From assembly GCA_951804985.1 (NCBI GenBank), contig OX638132.1, positions 13,931,529-13,995,528 on the forward strand: 64,000 nucleotides of DNA, read 5' to 3'. Below the pieces are notes generated by a model. That model worked only from the letters and a program-made list of their open reading frames with translations. It made no database searches and had not been told where the DNA came from. Position 1 is the stretch's first letter; every line of letters starts with the position of its first letter. Shown here piece after piece: positions 33,462-45,700 of this stretch. Both the position numbers and the translations under genes were made by a program. Source of the DNA: Dryomyza anilis. Lineage: Eukaryota > Arthropoda > Insecta > Diptera > Dryomyzidae.

Positions 33462-35489
33462 CAAACACTAATGGTTGATGATAAATTAAGTCATAGTTTT
33501 CAGTACTTTTTTTAATTTTTTTGAACTGTTTATATAAATCTTTCAGTAGATTAAATTTCTCTTGACAAGCGTGGTTATTATTTTCCTTTAAAGCATTTAT
33601 AAAAACTCGTAAACCGGATTCAAGTAAGGCTCAGACTAAAGAAATTATATTGTAAATTAAATTGGAAAAACAATCCAAATGAAGTAATTCTGAGATATTT
33701 TATATCAAAGGGCTCACTTCTTAATTCAAAAGCGTGCATTTTACTTGAAGTACGAATTTTTCTGAAAACATATAAGTTGACACTATTTTTTTTATTTAAA
33801 AAATAAAACTGAAACACTCAGGAACTTTAAATCACACTCATATTAGACACTCAAGTTATACCTTCAATGTTAGCTGGGTGATTTTCAAGAGAATGTGAAT
33901 GAATTTCTGAAAATAAAAATAATTAAAAAAAAACGGTTAAATCGAGACAACACCCCGGCTTTCTGTTAGTCCAATAACTGGTTGGACGATTTATGTGAAA
34001 ATACCCAGTCTGCCATGTCTAGGAGACCTTCGATGCCTCGATTTTTTATCGAATTACTTCGAGAAAAAACGTTCGATCTCGTTGTTTTATCGATTCTAAT
34101 TTTAATAATTTCTCGTACATTCAAATTTATTGACAATATACTATATATCGAGGGCTTATATTCAATACTGCCTATCTACAATTTTGACGAAAATGAGTTT
34201 TTGATGCAGAAATTTTCACTGATCACCCCTGCATCTATGACATTAATTTAGAACCAAAAAAATATTTCTATGACTGTTATATTTTCATTTCTACATGAAT
34301 GATTTTTTATGAATGCAATAGTGTCTATCTGCACACAATTTTTGCTTAAAAGTTTATAATGACTATAAATAATCGTTCCAAGTATGGATTCTTCTTATGC
34401 ATAATTTTATGAGTCAATTTCGTCCTGTCCATCTGTGGGTCTAGGCCATCCTAACTCACAAATAATCGACTCAATTTGTATGAAAAAGTATATAAAATCT
34501 ATGTAAAAACTATGAAATCGGTTAACGAAGGATAGAAGCCATTGGAGCTACTAAAAAGAATTTTTCGTATACGGAAAACTAACTTTTCAAAGATTTTTTT
34601 CTATCTAAAGGACGAAATTTGAATTTATTCTGTACTGAGGAAATATAGCTTGTACCATTACTTTTATGGCATTTCCAGACAAAATATTTAGTGTTATTTT
34701 TAAAAAAAGTTTTCAAATATGTTAAGGATTCGTATGATATTTACGAGGTCAATACACCCATATCCTCCGAAATAGGATATTAGTTTAAATATTTAGGATA
34801 ACATTCATGATTTTAAAATAGCGATACAGAGTTAACTAATTTTTTATTTATTTTATTCTTTAAAACATGTCGGGTTAGATTACGGAATATAAACTCCTTT
34901 AACCATCATATACCTCGTGAACCTAAAATGGTAGAACAAAAATGAGTCGGTGAATTTTGTTTAGGTTACACCAGGATATAAAAAAATTAACAAATCGCTG
35001 ATTCGAAGAAAATTTTCTGATCTATCTCCACTACAATATTGTGCAATATTCTCTATCTGCTCGTTTTTTCATAAACATTGATCACATTTGAATAGCAATA
35101 ATCTCTATCTACCATAACACGATGAATAGCGCGAAATTGCTGAATTTTTTTAATTGTATCAATTAAAGAGCAATTTTATTTAATATTGTAGAAGAAAAAA
35201 TGATCGCCAATTTCATGGTTTGCGATTTAATCAGTTTTTTCGCTCTCCTGAAAAACTGTGTTTTTGTAGATAGACTGTATTGAATATAAGCCCTCGATAT
35301 AAACATTTATCGCATCGATATCGTAATATTTTTCGAAGTAATATCGAACTTTAATCACTTTTTTCATCAATATCGTTCCGATTTCAAAAAAAAACTTCGA
35401 CAAAACGCATTGATATTTACCTACCATGTACATCCAAAAAAAATGTCCACAAATACCAACAAAATTGGTCAATAGGACAATTATAGATT

Positions 35490-35736
35490 TAATAATAATA
35501 ATAGTTTAGCACTACAGTCCTATAAGAACTTAGGCCGAGCTCTCTCACCATTTTGAGCTGTGCTTGTTATATTTGTACTCAAAGTGGTAGGACCTACAGT
35601 TTATTGACGAATCCGAACGGCGGGTGAGAGATTCTCATAGGCAATGTTTCACTCTCTTAGATGTGCCTTTTACTGCCGAGAGGTAGTGCGGTATAGAAAA
35701 ATGTTTCTATGAAAAGATGTTGTTAGTCCCAGTCCA
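35490..35736 (-). mobile_element. tRNA-derived SINE (family A), head-truncated
   Basis: (AAT)n tail at 35490, full body to GTTGTTAGTCCCAGTCC. The tRNA-like head is cut off there. Confidence 0.8.
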
Positions 35737-36612
35737 AAACATCGATCTTCGAAGATCTCCGAGACTGGGAATTTACGAAATATTAAAAAAAATGAGTAGC
35801 GAAAAAAAAATAATTTTGAACTTTTTATAGAAATCAAGTAACACATTTTAAATAAAATTTAATTTATGTTAGGTCTTTTTACCTTTCTTTTTTTTTATGA
35901 TAGATATACTGTTAACGGTTTCATATTATTTTATGTCAGAATTTTATTTATTTTTTGGAATAATAATTTTGTAAAAACCCTTTTAAAATCGCTATTATTC
36001 ATATTGCTGAACCACGAATAAAACAATTTTAAACGCATATCGTGTACGTTTATAATCCCTGTTTAAAATGCAACCAATCAATTTCACTTAATACAGTTCT
36101 TCCGTCATTATTAAACATTCCGTTTACTATTTGTTTTATTAATTATAACAATTACATCATCGCATATTTTTAACTGATACGGATTTGACGACGTCTTAAT
36201 ATTTTATTCTATTCATATAAATAATGTGATCTCATGAGTAATCGCGGTTATCAGTCTGATATTGAATGTGGATCAAGACATACTATATTACGCGTTTATC
36301 AAGAGATTACGCTTTTTTTTTTTTAATTGTAAGTTTTATTTTTTAGATGTGATATTATTCGACTTCATTTGATGTTTCCGACTCAAATTGGTCCCTTAGA
36401 ACAGTACTGAAAGTAATTAAATCAAATACAGAAATCAAATATGATTTTTTTCTCAGTTTTAATTGCTGCCGCGATGTTAATGTAATATGAAATATTGGAA
36501 ATGAAAGGAGGCCAATTAAATAATAACTGTTTAAATCTAAATAATCTTGAATATTTTTTTAAGATCAAAACTAATTCCTTTTTTTTGTGTTTTGCAAGTT
36601 AGTAATTTTTTT

Positions 36613-36618
36613 TTTATT
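36613..36618 (-). terminator. candidate poly(A) signal of the dynein heavy chain gene
   Basis: AATAAA on the minus strand about 125 nt after the stop codon at 36744. Position is plausible for a short 3' UTR, but such hexamers are common in this AT-rich DNA. Confidence 0.35.
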
Positions 36619-36743
36619 ATTGCATTTTTAACAATTAAAGCATTTCTAACAATTTTTATAACAATTATTTGAAAACGTGTAAAGAATATAAATTATTTTT
36701 TACTACTGTGCTAAGAATAAAATTGTGCTATTGTTGTTTGTAT

Positions 36744-39700
36744 TTATGTTTGCAGCAATAGTGCGACACCGGCCAAGGTCCATTTGCCAGGCTTATCCTT
36801 AGTCTTCAAATTAAAAGTCCAGACATAAGTGGGACCACGTGTGCGAGTCTTATAGACGGGACACTCGTACATGTTGCGCAAATCCTGTTTGTCCTGTGTA
36901 ATGGCCTGCGGGTAAAAACGGGATTAGTTTGTTCTTTTATAATCATGAATAATTACAGCAAATCCGTTATGCTATAAGTTTAAGTCAAAGAAAAATGTAT
37001 ACAAAGGACGTTTTGAATAGGTACTATGAATCTATTTATTCATATATTTGTGAATGTTTGAAAATCTATGTATGTTTCGGGTAAACGTCAAAATGCCTAA
37101 ATCGAACTGGAGAAAATGTTGACACAATCAGGACAATTCTAAATAAATATTCCCACACATTATTTTTCGTAGAAAAAAGCTATGTATTTAATTTACATAC
37201 AAAGCTATTTTTCTCATAAAATAATTTGAATTGGTCTCAATGTGTATGTTGTACCTGGACAGACTATATGGTATACAAGAAATATGTGTATTTATTTTAA
37301 AGGAATACTTCGAGAGAAAACATATTTGAAATAATATCTCTCCTTGCTTTTGAAATAATTCACAATATTTATATATTTTTCGTTCGGTGTCACTTTCATT
37401 TTGATTTCGCATTTTCGTTAGCAAATTAGGATATCGAAATGAATGCGCAGCTCTATATTTCTGCATTTCAAATGGTCTCACCAATGTAGGCGGTATGAGA
37501 TCACTGGGCGTGCCACCTCCCATGAAAGTCACATTTTTACGAAACTGTATGTATTACAGTGATATCAATGAGATTTAAACTCACCACATTGAAACTCACC
37601 ATAAATGAATTTACCCACTTAAACTAAACACAAAAAACATACCACTGCGATGAAAAAAATTTCTATTATGAAAAGTGCTACTCAAATGAAAAATTAAAAA
37701 TTTTCTCGAGGAATATTTAGCCCAGCAACTATAAATAATTGAGTACCATTGGCTGGTCCAGAAACGAGTTCTAATGTATTTAGCAAACACTTTCGCTAAA
37801 AAATGTGATTTGCTTCCAAAAATATACCAATTAAGGACTTTGCATAAATAGCAAACTATTTAATCAGTATGGTCGACGTATTTTTATTATCTTTACATTC
37901 TTTATAATTCTCATTCAGTTAATTAAAAAATAATATTATAAATTCTTGTGAAAGTACATAAAATATAATTTTCTGATGATGAAGTTGGAAACATAATTAA
38001 ATATCAGTGTTCACATTCTGCTCCGATCGGAGCAGATCTGCTACTTTTCAATTTAAATTGACAGATTCTAGTACCTACTACAGTAGCAGATTTTTCTGGT
38101 AGATTTCCGAAAATTGTTAGTACATTTTTATGAAATCTACCACTTTTCAGAATTTTGTATTTATTAGCTTTTAATAACACCAAAAATATACAAGAATTAC
38201 TACCAACATTTTAGGACCGGCACACAGTGTGCCCAAACGCTCTTAAATCGGGTGAAATTCAGTATTTTCGGAACCACTCAACCGATTTTAAAATTTAAAA
38301 AGTGTTGTACAGAGAGAACTTGAGAGAACTTAAGTTTTAAAATTGGAGTTTGTATCTTCCATGGTTATGGAGATAAAAATCAGTAAAGTTGAGATTTTTT
38401 TAATGAAATTTTTTTCAAAAATTGTAAAAAATCCAAAAGTAATCCGATTTTTAAAATTCCTATGTTTATGAAAAGCCTACATTGATATCTAAATAAAATA
38501 TGCTTACGTGAGAAAATATTTTGATTTGTTTTGAAGATATAGACTGGAACATGATTTTTTTTTTATTTTTGAAGACTTTACTTTACATATTTTCACATAG
38601 ATTGTACATTTTATCCTGAATTCAAAATATTTGTAAGGGACTTTCATAAACAATTAACACAAATACTGAATTTCACTCGATTTAAGAGCGTTTGGGCACA
38701 CTGTGCGGCATCTAAAAACATAGAATATCCTCATTTGCAGAATTTCTACACCTTTTTTGAAGAACGAACACATTTAGCTACCAACCATTTTTTACAATTT
38801 ACACGTTTTTACAGTTGTTAGAAGTAAATTTAATTATCTTTTCAAAACTGTTGGATTGTTCAAAATTTAATAAGAAACTACAAAGTTATGATTGATACAA
38901 ACCGACCCATATAATTAATAAAAATTTTAACGTAGTCATTCCATCACAAATTAGATCAAATAAAGTGGATTTTGGTTAAATTTATGTATTTAAGGGTATC
39001 TAGAAATGTATTGGTATTTTTTTTTCGGGCTTACAGTGGTCCAAAGTTATAATTCATTTCAAATACATTTTTTTTAGTGTAACATTTATATCCCAAATTT
39101 GTATTTTCTTCATTTTATAAATTTACTATACATTTGGGTAAAAACCTATTCTGCTACATTTTGCACATTTCTAGTACCTTTTTAATCATGAGATGCTACT
39201 TTTAGACTGCGGGAAAGTGTGAACCGCATTGATTAAATATTTAATCAATGAAATTAATTCCATAGTTGTTTCAGCAAATATTTTAATTCTATTGATGTAA
39301 CTTTTTGTTTATTTCCTGTTAATTTATTAATTAATATGATTAAATATTTAATCAATTCAATTGATGGTCGTATCGGCAATGAATCAATTAAAAATAATTT
39401 GTATTGATCAAATTTTTTGCTATATTTACACAGATATTTTTTTCTTGAGAAAATGTTCTTGGGAAGAATAGTTCGGTAAAGAATTCTACGGGGAAGAATA
39501 GTTCGGTGAACAATTGTACGGAAAAGAAGAGTCTTGTGGTGAATGTGCGTAGAAAAGTTTGTTTGAGAGAGATTTGTTCTTATTTTTTTTAGTTACTACA
39601 TTTATAACACCAATAAAAAAACGTCCACAACACACTAGTGTTTTATAATGCTGGACAAGTATAAACTAAGTGTAAACTTTTAGACCTTAGATACATACAG

Positions 39701-42700
39701 AAAAAAAAAATCATCAATATGATGAATTTTTTCATAAATATTATGAATTTTTCACCAACTATCATATTCATCATATTGATAACACTGTTCATTAAATGAC
39801 ATATTGATGAATTCATTCATTATATATATATGAAATTATTCGTACTATCATAGTGAAGAACGAAATATTCAATACAATCTATATAAATCGACATATTGAT
39901 CAATTTGTTCATAATATTTAAGAATATAAATTTTTTTTACGAATTTTTCAAAAATAAAATTTTAGAAAGTAATTCGAAAAAAAGTGTTGTAAAAATTGTT
40001 ATTTCAAAAATAAATTGAAAAAAAAAATCCAAAAAAAAAAATTTCGAAAATAAAAATTTCGAAAAAAATCCAAATAATTTTTTTTTTTCAAAAAAAAAAA
40101 TGTTTTGAAAAATATTTCAAACAATTTTTTTTTTAAATATATTTTATATATATATATATAACTTTTTATTACTAATTTATGCATGTCGAGCAAGCATTAT
40201 ATAGGAAATAACATACATGAACTACTTGAGAACTGAGAAGTACGGCAAAAAATGAACGAAAACTAAATATTTTGATTAAAATATGTTTTAATGAACAGCA
40301 TTCTTCAATATGAAGTAAAATATTTTGTATTTTATATACAGTTCATCATATTGAAGAACACTTTTTCGACAGTTACCAAGCATTCATCATATTTATGATC
40401 GCATTCATGACATTGATGTCGCGTTGTCATTAATATTATGAATGGTTCTTTAATACAATGAAGCATGGTTTGTCGAAAAAGTGCTCTTCAATATGATGAA
40501 CTGTATGTGAAGAATACTATTCATCATATTAATGAACCAAAATATAAAATACAACATATTAGTTCTTCATATTGAAGAACTCTATTAAAAAAAATGTCTA
40601 TCAAAATGTTTTTTTTTTCGTTCATTGTTTGCCGTACTTCTTAGTTCTTGTGTGTTATTTCTTATATAATGCTTGCTCGACATGCATAAATTAGTAAAAT
40701 ATTTTATAACATATTTATTATAATTACAACTTTTTATTAATAAAAAGTTATATTTATAAAAAATATATTTTTGAAAAAAATATTTGCCGTACTTCTTAGT
40801 TCTTGTGTGTTATTTCTTATGTAATGCTTGCTCGACATGCATTAGTAAATTGTTTTATAATATATTTATTATAATTACAACTTTTTATTAATAAAAAGTT
40901 ATATTTATAAAAAATATATTTTTGAAAAAAATGTTTTTTTTCGAAAAAAAATTTATTTTTCGAACAAATTTTTTTTCGAACAAAGTTTTTTTTTTCGAAC
41001 AAATATTTTTTTTCGGAACAATTTTGTTGTCCGAAATTTTTTTTTCGGATAATTTTAAAATTTTTTTTTACTTTTATTTTTTAAATAAAATTTTTACAAC
41101 AATTTTTTTTCGAATTATTTTATAATTTTTTTTTTTTTTTTAATTATTATGAACAAATTCATCAATATGACAATTCAAATTCATTGTATTGAATATTTTG
41201 TTCATATATATAATGAATACATGCATTAATATGTCATTTAATGAACGGTGTGATGAATCTGGTAGTTGGTGAAAAAATTCATAATATTTATGAATAAATT
41301 CATCATATTGAAGAATTTTTTTTTTCTGTGCCAATAGACACCCGATATGTCGCCACATTTCTGATCCAAGTAGTAACTCATAAATGTTTAATCGTTTATG
41401 CGATCAAAGTCAAATCTCATGAATGTTTAAATATTTTTGTAGTTTTTTTTTTCATTCGCAAAATTTGCATTATTCTCGGTGATCAAAATAATACTTACCC
41501 TAATATTGATGACTGGCATTGGCGGGTAGAGCTCTTTGAGACGCGACTCCATGATAATACCCTGCTGTATGTCCCATCTGGCGCCTTCCATAAAGATGCC
41601 ATGCACATAGGCGCCTTCTCGTGGCGCAGTGCTGTACAATTAAAGTCAATTAAAAATGTATAAAAATGTATTTAAATCTGTATTATTAAATTCGTCGCCA
41701 AACACGAGGCGACAAAGATACGGCCACGGCAAATTGCTGTATTGATGACGCCGTTGGTTGGTTAGGTAGACATTGTTTGTTTATATTAATGGGTTAATTA
41801 AATTGATAATTGTTTATTATTGCATTTAATGTGTTATAAAGTGTTTTTTTTTTATATGTACACTATACGAGTAAAATAATTGCAAGATTACAAAATATCT
41901 ATTACACGATCTGACACTAATATAAATTGCTGAATCCGGTCGACGAATATTTAAAGGTGTTAAAGGAATATTTTATAACTTACAAAACACTTCTATGGGT
42001 ATTATTCAACAATTTTGTACACCAATTTTTTCAAAAATATCGATACATCGGTACATCGCAAATATCGGTACACCCAATGAAATGAATTAAGAGCATTAAG
42101 ATTTCCCAGTTTAGTTTCAGACCAGTCAGGTATAAATAAACGTATGAATTTATTCATCCTTAAAGATATTATGCACTATAATAAAGTTTAATTCCATTAA
42201 CGAACATTTTTTTAGCGACTACAAATGGCTAGCCATTAGGCATCTGCAGAAATGGTTTTGAAGTTTCCTCTGCAAATATGCACTACTGCACTCTTTAGTT
42301 TTGAATTCATTTCGCAAATGACAGTCGACAGTATTATGGTGAAATCTCTCTGAGCGACTTCACTGCAGTATTTGTTTCATTGGTGTCAAGTATTTTCAAA
42401 ACATCAAGCCATTCAAAACATACAATGTTTTGAAAAACAAAACCAAATGACAACACTATCGTTGAACATGCAACGAATACAGTGGTTGCAGCGAGTGAGC
42501 GCAGCGAGTACCGAGTGAGAAGAAGAACATTGAAAACAACAACAAATCTGCCGCTCGGCGTTCGACGGCAGTAATGTTGTCGTATTTGTACAATGGCGAA
42601 CCAATACCATGAAACTGTGAAGACGCTATATATGATTTTCATATACCTTTTGATTTTTTTTTATATTTCAATATTAATAAAAAATCCTTAGAGTAACAAT

Positions 42701-45700
42701 GATAAAATAAAAAAAGAAAAATGCACTAAGTACTCGGTGTCATAAGCAGTTCATTTCAGTATTTAAATTTTTGTTACACATCATCATAGACCTCTTCACT
42801 GCAGTTTTGTTTGTGTTTTGACAGTACTTGGTGCTTTGTTGCTGTGAGCAAGACATTCGTTTGATTTTCAAGCATAGAGTTGACGACAGTAAATGTTTTG
42901 AAATGAAGCGAATGTCTTGAAGTCGGTTTCAAATGCACTTGTGCAGATGTCAACTATCCATAATGTCATATTAGCCATATGTATTTATGTATCGCTTGCC
43001 ATTCCTGCTTGTACGGATTTTGTTCTCAATCGAGTGTGTTTATGAATTTTAATTAAATTACCCAACCCCCAAACAAATATCCCTAATATATATTGTTCTA
43101 GGGCCATGATCGGGAAAAAGTATTGTTCAATCTCGACATGGTCATGTCTCATTTTTGCTAGGATCTATAATGTTATGATATTATGACATAATCCCATAAT
43201 TCAATTACATATTATTTAAAATTTTGTGGCAACAACTTTTTTAGTTTATAAGTTATTAAGCTAAAACCTAATAAATACAACACTATTTGGCACTAGTAAT
43301 TACAATAATGACACAAATAAGAACCTTTAATGGACTCCGCTGAAAAACTACTTATGCTATTGGGGAATAAATATATGGAATATCAGATACGATCACAAAA
43401 TGCTCATATTGTGTATCTCAGTGTAGACGAGGCGACGATCGATTGTGCTAATAATTTAACTGGCTCATTGACGCCAAATAATCAGCAAAACGTGATATCG
43501 GCATAGAACACGAGAAGAGTTCCAAACTGAACCGAGTGCCAGAGAGAAATAGCACGAATTAAGAGAGAGAACGAGAGATCGCGACAGCATCTGAGGGGCT
43601 CGATAATTAAACTTGCAAGTTTAATGCACGATCGAAAAGCTTAAACGATCATTAATCAATAACGAACGAACGAATGAACGAACAAACGCTGTATGTCATG
43701 ACCCCAGTCAACAAGTGAATGTGCGAAACCCGTGATAGGGTCACACGAAATGTTAATTGAATTGAAGTGATTGAATGTAAATGAATGATGATTCAATGAG
43801 AAAAATGCTTTATTTGCATTTGGCGAAACAATTAATATGCTATTTTCTTATCAGAAATCAGAAATAGGAAAATTCTCGTACAATCGAAATCAATTTGGTT
43901 TCAAAGATGTTTTTGAATTGGTTCCAATTTTTTCTATTCAAAGCTACTTACGTAAAATCTTCCTTTTGTTTCTTGGTAACATCGCATTGAAGACACATTT
44001 TATCCAGCGGTAGTTCATTGCGTCGTGCAGTACTCTGCATGATTGCGGTCAATAGTGATTGCGGATTAAAGAAACCAGCCAACCAAACACAAGACGGCAG
44101 CTGCAAATAGAGTAGTGCAAACCAAATTAGTATAATTTCCGCAGTTTTGTATATATTTTATATATATTTTATTTCACAACATACCACAAAATCAGTGGAC
44201 CATGTCTCAAGTTCACGAAGCCGCAGACACAAGTCAATGAACCAAGAGTTCAAACCCAGCAGCGATGGATACGCACGCTGCGTCCATATCGGCGGCACCT
44301 GATCGAGAAACAATGAGTTTTCCAGTATCTCCATGTCGTACGTTATCGTGAGTTCGCCTTTAAGTCCCAAATCAAGCTCCTTTAGACTACGCTTCATTTC
44401 ACTGGTCAAATAGTTCATGCGCTCGCATTCCTGAAATGCTACGATCACGTACGGGGTGCGTTCCTCAACCTTGTTCATGATTTCGATCATGTTAAACTCT
44501 TCCGGAAGCTTTTCTATAATCTCATCCACGATCTGTTTAACTTTGTCCTCGCGTGTTACTGTGGCACCACCGCCAGCACCTGCATCACGCGGCTGCATTT
44601 CAAATACAGTGCGGAAGATATTTTCTGCCCTTGTGGTGAGGAAACCAATTTCCGCATTGGGATGTAGACCATATAGATACGGTGACTCCGCAGGCATATT
44701 ATCGTCTACATAGACATGGTAGCCAGCATAGTCGGTATTTGGTGGTGCTGGGAAACCAGGAGCCAAGAATAGCTCGCCATCTACTAAGTCCGGCTGCATA
44801 TACTCCTCCAAGTAATTTATGCACAAACGACGATCCCAGTCATCAGTAATATGGCCACCGTACATGATCTCGCCAAATAAATAACGCAAATCTTCCCAGG
44901 GTACCTTAGCATTGCCCTCCAAATAGTTGAACAGCACGGATACGCTTATATTTAAGTCGCCCACATTAAAAGGATATACTTTGTTCCAACCTTGAGGACC
45001 AAATTTGCGGCGTTCCGCCACTACAGCATGAAAGTAACAGAGTGAGAAAAGTATAGCCTTGAATTCGGCTTCTTTGCCAGACATTTCCAGAGTTTCTTGT
45101 GTGAAGTTATCAAGTGCTTTGTGCAGATTGGCTAACATGCCGGTTGGTGGTTCATTTGTGATTTTAATTGATGATTCTAGGATGCCCTTTTAGTGTACGA
45201 AAATTAATACATTTTTTATTTGACTCTGACTTTATGTTAGTCTTTAGCTCACCTGTGGTATAATATGTGCAGACGGTGATGAGGCTGGTTCCGCGCTCAA
45301 AAACATGCGATAATCAGGATGAGAGCCCTCGGCATAGTATTCTAGCTTCTTTTCCAACATCGGTAACCATTTTCGCACCAAATGTATATTTTGCAGTACC
45401 ACCCAGTGTCCTTCCTTGGCAGCTGTATCCATTGCAGCCTCAGCGATGACCTCTTGACCCTGGCCCAGAGAAACATTATGGAAATTACCTTTGTCCAATG
45501 TGAAGCCAAGTATTTTTCCAAGGGCTTCAACATCTTTGAGTGGATTGACACCCGGTGATAGAATAAAGAATATAGGTGTGGAGGGGCTAGCCTCTTCGAA
45601 AGATTTTGCAAACTCTAATGCACGATTTTCGACATACTTTGAGCCGAGCTTTTCTTCAATAAAATCGCTGAAATTCACAGTTTAAAGTTGTTTTTTTTTT

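Larger units (their letters stand above)
31631..36743. other. intergenic region between the Kazal and dynein genes
   Basis: Holds the 5' flank of the Kazal gene. 31985-32580 is GC-richer and ends in GATC/GGTC-rich simple sequence. It also holds two family-A SINEs (33196, 35490), an inverted repeat (about 34035-34250 versus 35225-35350) and the putative dynein 3' UTR near 36613-36743. No further gene recognised. Confidence 0.55.
36906..41498 (-). other. dynein intron 28 (4.6 kb), mobile-element-filled
   Basis: Donor GTAAGT at 41498 and acceptor CCGCAG at 36906-36911. Contains a Helitron remnant, the CACAGTG element at 38223-38705, a GAATTCTACGG minisatellite remnant (39460-39540) and the low-complexity element 39697-41330. 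Confidence 0.85.
36744..45667 (-). other. dynein exons 25-29: AAA6 and C-terminal domain
   Basis: Residues 3865-4484. [19 protein letters not shown] and [19 protein letters not shown] mark AAA6. The C-terminal domain has [32 protein letters not shown] and [20 protein letters not shown], ending ALLLQT and stop. The last two exons (133 and 162 nt) are isolated by 2.3 kb and 4.6 kb introns. Confidence 0.92.

Noticed and set aside
42334..42642. 102-codon minus-strand ORF in dynein intron 27
   Set aside because: No recognised domain. Part of it resembles the dispersed repeat at 42727-42895, so it is probably repeat-derived.
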